From positions 1-34,090 of the forward strand of contig CALEKY010000008.1 of NCBI GenBank assembly GCA_937902995.1: a stretch of 34,090 nt of DNA, written 5' to 3'. This document shows, in pieces, positions 31,399 through 34,090 of this stretch; position 1 is the first letter of the stretch, and the number at the start of each line of letters is the position of its first letter. This stretch comes from an uncultured Sinobacteraceae bacterium (GTDB lineage: Bacteria > Pseudomonadota > Gammaproteobacteria > Steroidobacterales > Steroidobacteraceae). The translations under genes and the position numbers were made by a program. The notes under the pieces are model-generated. The model did not search any database. It was not told the origin of the DNA and worked only from the letters and a program-made list of their open reading frames with translations.

Positions 31399-31977
31399 TC
31401 ACTCTTCGCCGAAGCTCTCGGTCTCGTATCGCCAGATGTGAATTTGCGGGGACCAAAACGTTCCGGGCCAGCCTGCTTTCGCTTTCAGGTGCCTGACGAA
31501 GTCGCTCGGATCCGGGAACGTCTCCCACACTGCCGGAAGGAAGGTTGCGCGCGAGGCGCCGAATTGCAGCACGATACCGTCGATTCCCGGACGCAGCGAT
31601 GCGATCAGCTCGTCTTCGCTTTCGACGAACAAGCGCACGAGCGGCGTCAACACGGAAATGTGCACGTGCAGGCGCGAGAACTCGTCCCGCGTCAGCTCGG
31701 GAAAGCGAGGGTCTGCAAAGGCAGATGCCCATGCGTTGCGCCACACATCTTCGGCCAACGCGAATCGCGGCTCGATCGAACCGCAGCAGCCGCGCAGCGC
31801 GGCATCGACGCGCAGTGTCACGAACGTTGCGCGCTCGGCGCTCAAGCTCGGCAGGACGGTCGTCGGCAGCGGAGCGAGTCGGCCTCGCTGCAAGCCGGCT
31901 TCGATCGACTCGCGCGCGAGCCGCAGCAGCTCACTGCGGTCTGCGGGAACGATCGTCATAGATGGCATAGGCTGCAT
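31399..31977 (-). CDS. amrA: AmmeMemoRadiSam system protein A (AMMECR1 family)
   Basis: A 192-aa protein of the AMMECR1 family. The signature LRGC(I)GS is present as LRGCCGSIEPR (about 61-71). Other family blocks follow: WRNAWASAFADPRFPELTRDEFSRLHVHISVLTP, GIDGIVLQFGASRATFLPAVWE and HLKAKAGWP. The family's biochemical role is unknown; the gene is widely linked with Memo and a radical SAM enzyme. The ATG at 31977 overlaps the end of amrB by 47 bases; later in-frame ATGs exist at 31968 and 31959. Translation is presumably coupled to amrB. Confidence 0.93.
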   Translation of the reverse strand: MQPMPSMTIVPADRSELLRLARESIEAGLQRGRLAPLPTTVLPSLSAERATFVTLRVDAALRGCCGSIEPRFALAEDVWRNAWASAFADPRFPELTRDEFSRLHVHISVLTPLVRLFVESEDELIASLRPGIDGIVLQFGASRATFLPAVWETFPDPSDFVRHLKAKAGWPGTFWSPQIHIWRYETESFGEE

Positions 31978-32761
31978 ATCCGACGACCCGCGAGCGATCG
32001 CCGGCCGTGTCTCCGGAATTCATCGAGGACAGACACGATATTGCGGCTTCGCGCTGCTTTGCCAGTCTCAGCAGTCCGTTGAGCACAACCGCGCCGCACG
32101 CCTGCTCTCCTCGCAAGTCGTCCGCAAATGCCATGATGCGCTCGTGCGTTTCGGCGTCGACGCGCCTGGCCTGCTCGTACGTCAAATAGTGGCTGAGATC
32201 GGAGCTCGCAAGCACCAGCGTCGACTCGTCGTTTGCCACCGTTGCGAGCACCGATGCGACGTGGCCGGCATCCGCGGCGCCGACGACCAGGGGCACGAGC
32301 TCGAATCCCTCGAACAAGTGTTGCAAGAAGGGTAGTTGAACTTCGAGGCTGTGCTCTTGCGCATGCGGGATGTCGCTCACGACCACATCGCCGCGCTCGA
32401 GCAAGGCTCGTCGTGCCTCGGCGTCCACAGGAATATCGCCGAGCGGCGTACGAAAGGCGCCCGCTTCGGGCAGCGCAACACCCCGCAAGTACACGCGGTG
32501 GCTCGGTCCGATCACGACGATGCGGCGGGGCTCGAAGCCGCTTCGCTGCATGTGCGCATATGCCGCTGCGGCCACGATGCCGGAATAGATGTAACCCGCA
32601 TGGGGCACGATGTAGGACTTCGCATGACTCGGCGCAGCCGTTTGCGGGGCCTCCGCGATCAGGCGATTCAGCATGTCGCGTAGCTCGACCGGATCGCCGG
32701 GATAAAAGAAATCGGCAACGGCAGGCGGTCGCACGCTTGTATTCGTTCCGCTTGAGCGCAT
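31931..32761 (-). CDS. amrB: AmmeMemoRadiSam system protein B (MEMO1 family)
   Basis: A 276-aa protein of the Memo family, structurally akin to class III extradiol dioxygenases. The metal-site motifs are visible: VPHAGYIYSG (His54), GPSHR (His88), HSLEVQLPFL, SSDLSHY (His190) and ACG (Cys222). Human MEMO1 binds iron or copper at equivalent residues; the bacterial reaction is unknown. The start is set at ATG 32761. A TTG at 32791 would add 10 residues without a ribosome site. It is transcribed with amrA and divergently from amrS. Confidence 0.93.
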   Translation of the reverse strand: MRSSGTNTSVRPPAVADFFYPGDPVELRDMLNRLIAEAPQTAAPSHAKSYIVPHAGYIYSGIVAAAAYAHMQRSGFEPRRIVVIGPSHRVYLRGVALPEAGAFRTPLGDIPVDAEARRALLERGDVVVSDIPHAQEHSLEVQLPFLQHLFEGFELVPLVVGAADAGHVASVLATVANDESTLVLASSDLSHYLTYEQARRVDAETHERIMAFADDLRGEQACGAVVLNGLLRLAKQREAAISCLSSMNSGDTAGDRSRVVGYAAYAIYDDRSRRPQ

Positions 32762-32871
32762 GACTCGGATACTCGAGGGGTTGCTAGGCAAACGCTCGAT
32801 TTCGCCGCTTCTGCGCGGCTTCGATGAAGCGCAACATACTCGCGCGGCGGCTGCATTTCGAGCCCGCAGAG

Positions 32872-32886
32872 TTACGGCGCCCGTAA
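32872..32886. promoter_or_regulatory. Short dyad just upstream of amrS
   Basis: TTACGG and CCGTAA flank CGC, ending 9 bases before the amrS ATG, where a ribosome site would be. It may be an operator or a translational control hairpin for the divergent amr genes. The 32762-32895 gap holds no other recognisable signal. Confidence 0.25.
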
Positions 32887-32895
32887 ACTGATTTC

Positions 32896-33969
32896 ATGAC
32901 ACATCCGACCCGGTATTGGCACGTCACAGACGACGGTCGCATTCAATGCGACGTTTGTCCGCGCGCCTGCCGTATGCATGAGGGTCAACGCGGCCTGTGC
33001 TTCGTCCGCGGTGTCGAGGGCGGGGAGGTCAAGCTCTACACGTACGGCCGTTCGAGCGGTTTCTGCGTCGATCCGATCGAGAAAAAGCCTCTCAACCATT
33101 TCTTGCCCGGCACGTCGGTGCTGTCTTTCGGCACGGCCGGATGCAATCTCGCCTGCAAGTTCTGTCAGAACTGGGACATGAGCAAGTCGCGCGAAATGGA
33201 CACGCTGCAGGATCGCGCCGACCCCGAGGATCTCGCAGCGGTGGCGCATCGACTCGGTTGCGCAAGCGTCGCGTACACATACAACGATCCGATCATCTTC
33301 ATGGAATACGCGATCGACGTTGCGCAGGCCTGCCGACAAAGAGGTATCAAGAGCGTGGCCGTTACGGCAGGCTACATGTGCGACGCGCCGCGCCGTGAAT
33401 TTTATGAATACATGGATGCCGCGAATGTCGATCTAAAGGGTTTCACCGAGCGCTTCTATCGCAAGATCTGCGGCGCCGAGTTGGGCGCGGTACTGGAGAC
33501 CCTCGAGTTCTTGAAACACGAAACCCGAGTTTGGTTCGAGATCACGACGCTCTTGATCCCCGACGAAAACGACTCGGATGCAGAGCTCGATCGAATGACC
33601 CAATGGATCGTCGACAAGCTCGGCCCAGACGTGCCGCTGCATTTCACCGCTTTTCATCCCGATTGGAAAATGCGCGACAAGCTGCCAACGCCGCCTGCAA
33701 CTCTGACGCGCGCACGCTCGATCGCGATGCGCAACGGCTTACGGTACGTCTACACGGGCAACGTCCACGATCCCGAAGGTGCGAGCACTTACTGTCATAG
33801 CTGCGGCGCGCTGGTCATCGAACGCGACTGGTACGAGCTCGGCGAATGGCAGCTCGATTCGCACGGCGCTTGCCGCAACTGCGGCACGCAGATTCCGGGC
33901 GTATTCGCCGGTCCGCCAGGCATGTGGGGACGGAAAAGGATGCCGGTGAGGATGAGTGCCTGGTCGTGA
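32896..33969 (+). CDS. amrS: AmmeMemoRadiSam system radical SAM enzyme
   Basis: A 357-aa radical SAM enzyme. The cluster motif is C-x3-C-x2-C as GCNLACKFCQNWD (Cys83, Cys87, Cys90). A Cys-rich N-terminus (Cys18, Cys21, Cys25, Cys35) and two C-terminal CxxC pairs (300/303 and 326/329; CHSCG and CRNCG) could bind zinc or an auxiliary cluster. YTYNDP and FTAFHPDWKM are family hallmarks also seen in PFL-activase-like AmmeMemoRadiSam enzymes. The substrate is unknown and is presumed to be acted on with AmrA and AmrB. It is divergent from amrB, 134 bases apart. The stop codon lies inside a heptamer array. Confidence 0.95.
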   Translation: MTHPTRYWHVTDDGRIQCDVCPRACRMHEGQRGLCFVRGVEGGEVKLYTYGRSSGFCVDPIEKKPLNHFLPGTSVLSFGTAGCNLACKFCQNWDMSKSREMDTLQDRADPEDLAAVAHRLGCASVAYTYNDPIIFMEYAIDVAQACRQRGIKSVAVTAGYMCDAPRREFYEYMDAANVDLKGFTERFYRKICGAELGAVLETLEFLKHETRVWFEITTLLIPDENDSDAELDRMTQWIVDKLGPDVPLHFTAFHPDWKMRDKLPTPPATLTRARSIAMRNGLRYVYTGNVHDPEGASTYCHSCGALVIERDWYELGEWQLDSHGACRNCGTQIPGVFAGPPGMWGRKRMPVRMSAWS

Positions 33970-34090
33970 ATCGTGATCCGTGATTCGAGCTTCCTTCGCG
34001 CGGGCACGCTCTCTTGGGTGAGTCGGGAGTGGAGGCGCGCGAAGCGCGCGCCTCCAATTAGCTTTCCCCTTTCCCCTTTCCCTTTTCCCT
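33965..34090. repeat. Heptamer arrays and long hairpin at window end
   Basis: CGTGAAT, CGTGATC, CGTGATT (33965-33985) overlap the amrS stop codon. A perfect 11-bp hairpin follows (arms 34031-34041 and 34045-34055, 3-nt loop). Then comes CTTTCCC three times and TTTTCCC (34062-34089), running to the window edge. The hairpin resembles the GCGCGC hairpins at 11-32 and 23407-23431 and may also terminate amrS transcription. The element may continue beyond the window. Confidence 0.7.

Noticed and set aside
1..34090. tRNA, rRNA, insertion sequences, phage genes
   Set aside because: No such sequence was recognised by eye on either strand.

Overview
This 34 kb stretch is GC-rich, densely coding DNA from a proteobacterial chromosome. 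I see no rRNA, tRNA, insertion sequence, phage gene or CRISPR array. The class is ambiguous. The phyR/nepR/ecfG/histidine-kinase cassette is the hallmark of the alphaproteobacterial general stress response. The TPR-bearing serine/threonine kinase, the PA0069-type radical SAM protein, the Lys/Ala-rich histone-like protein and the abundant 7-bp intergenic repeats would equally suit a gammaproteobacterium near Xanthomonadales/Steroidobacteraceae. I cannot decide this without 16S or marker genes.

Layout. Positions 1-4441 hold a transmembrane Ser/Thr kinase with TPRs (minus), a histone H1-like basic protein, an alpha/beta hydrolase and a 63-aa lipoprotein (minus). Positions 4669-8230 are the general stress response module: phyR (minus), divergent from nepR-ecfG-sensor kinase. 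Two near-perfect EcfG-type promoters (GGAAC-N16/17-CGTT) are visible, one before nepR and one before the small lipoprotein gene. Then come an MFS exporter (8332-9591) and a radical SAM protein (9638-10720).

Positions 10901-25477 form the most unusual part, a run of eleven plus-strand genes. They encode three lipoproteins, a very Gly/Ser-rich lipoprotein, a transmembrane Ser/Thr kinase with repeats, an FHA/PEGA/FGE-sulfatase-fold protein, a small exported protein, a MotA/TolQ/ExbB-type channel protein, an Hsp70-like/FHA fusion, and two membrane-anchored vWA proteins. The N-terminal helices of both vWA proteins resemble ExbD/MotB, with an Asp at the membrane entry. I infer a phosphorylation-controlled, probably ion-motive-force-driven envelope complex that I cannot match to a named system. 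A convergent gene encodes an exported TPR protein ending in a TonB C-terminal-like domain.

Positions 27080-33969 carry an HD-domain protein (minus), a trehalose synthase-maltokinase fusion whose kinase motif is altered (HGD to HGN, Q to K), and the three-gene AmmeMemoRadiSam set (amrA, amrB minus; amrS plus).

Several intergenic spaces are filled by short arrays with a strict 7-bp period but different words (CTTCAGC, GGGCTCT, CTTTCCC, CGTGATT). They often sit beside GCGCGC hairpins and abut or overlap stop codons. One splits the two vWA genes. All gene starts were chosen by eye from start codon, Shine-Dalgarno and overlap logic, and all family calls are by motif recognition, without database searches.
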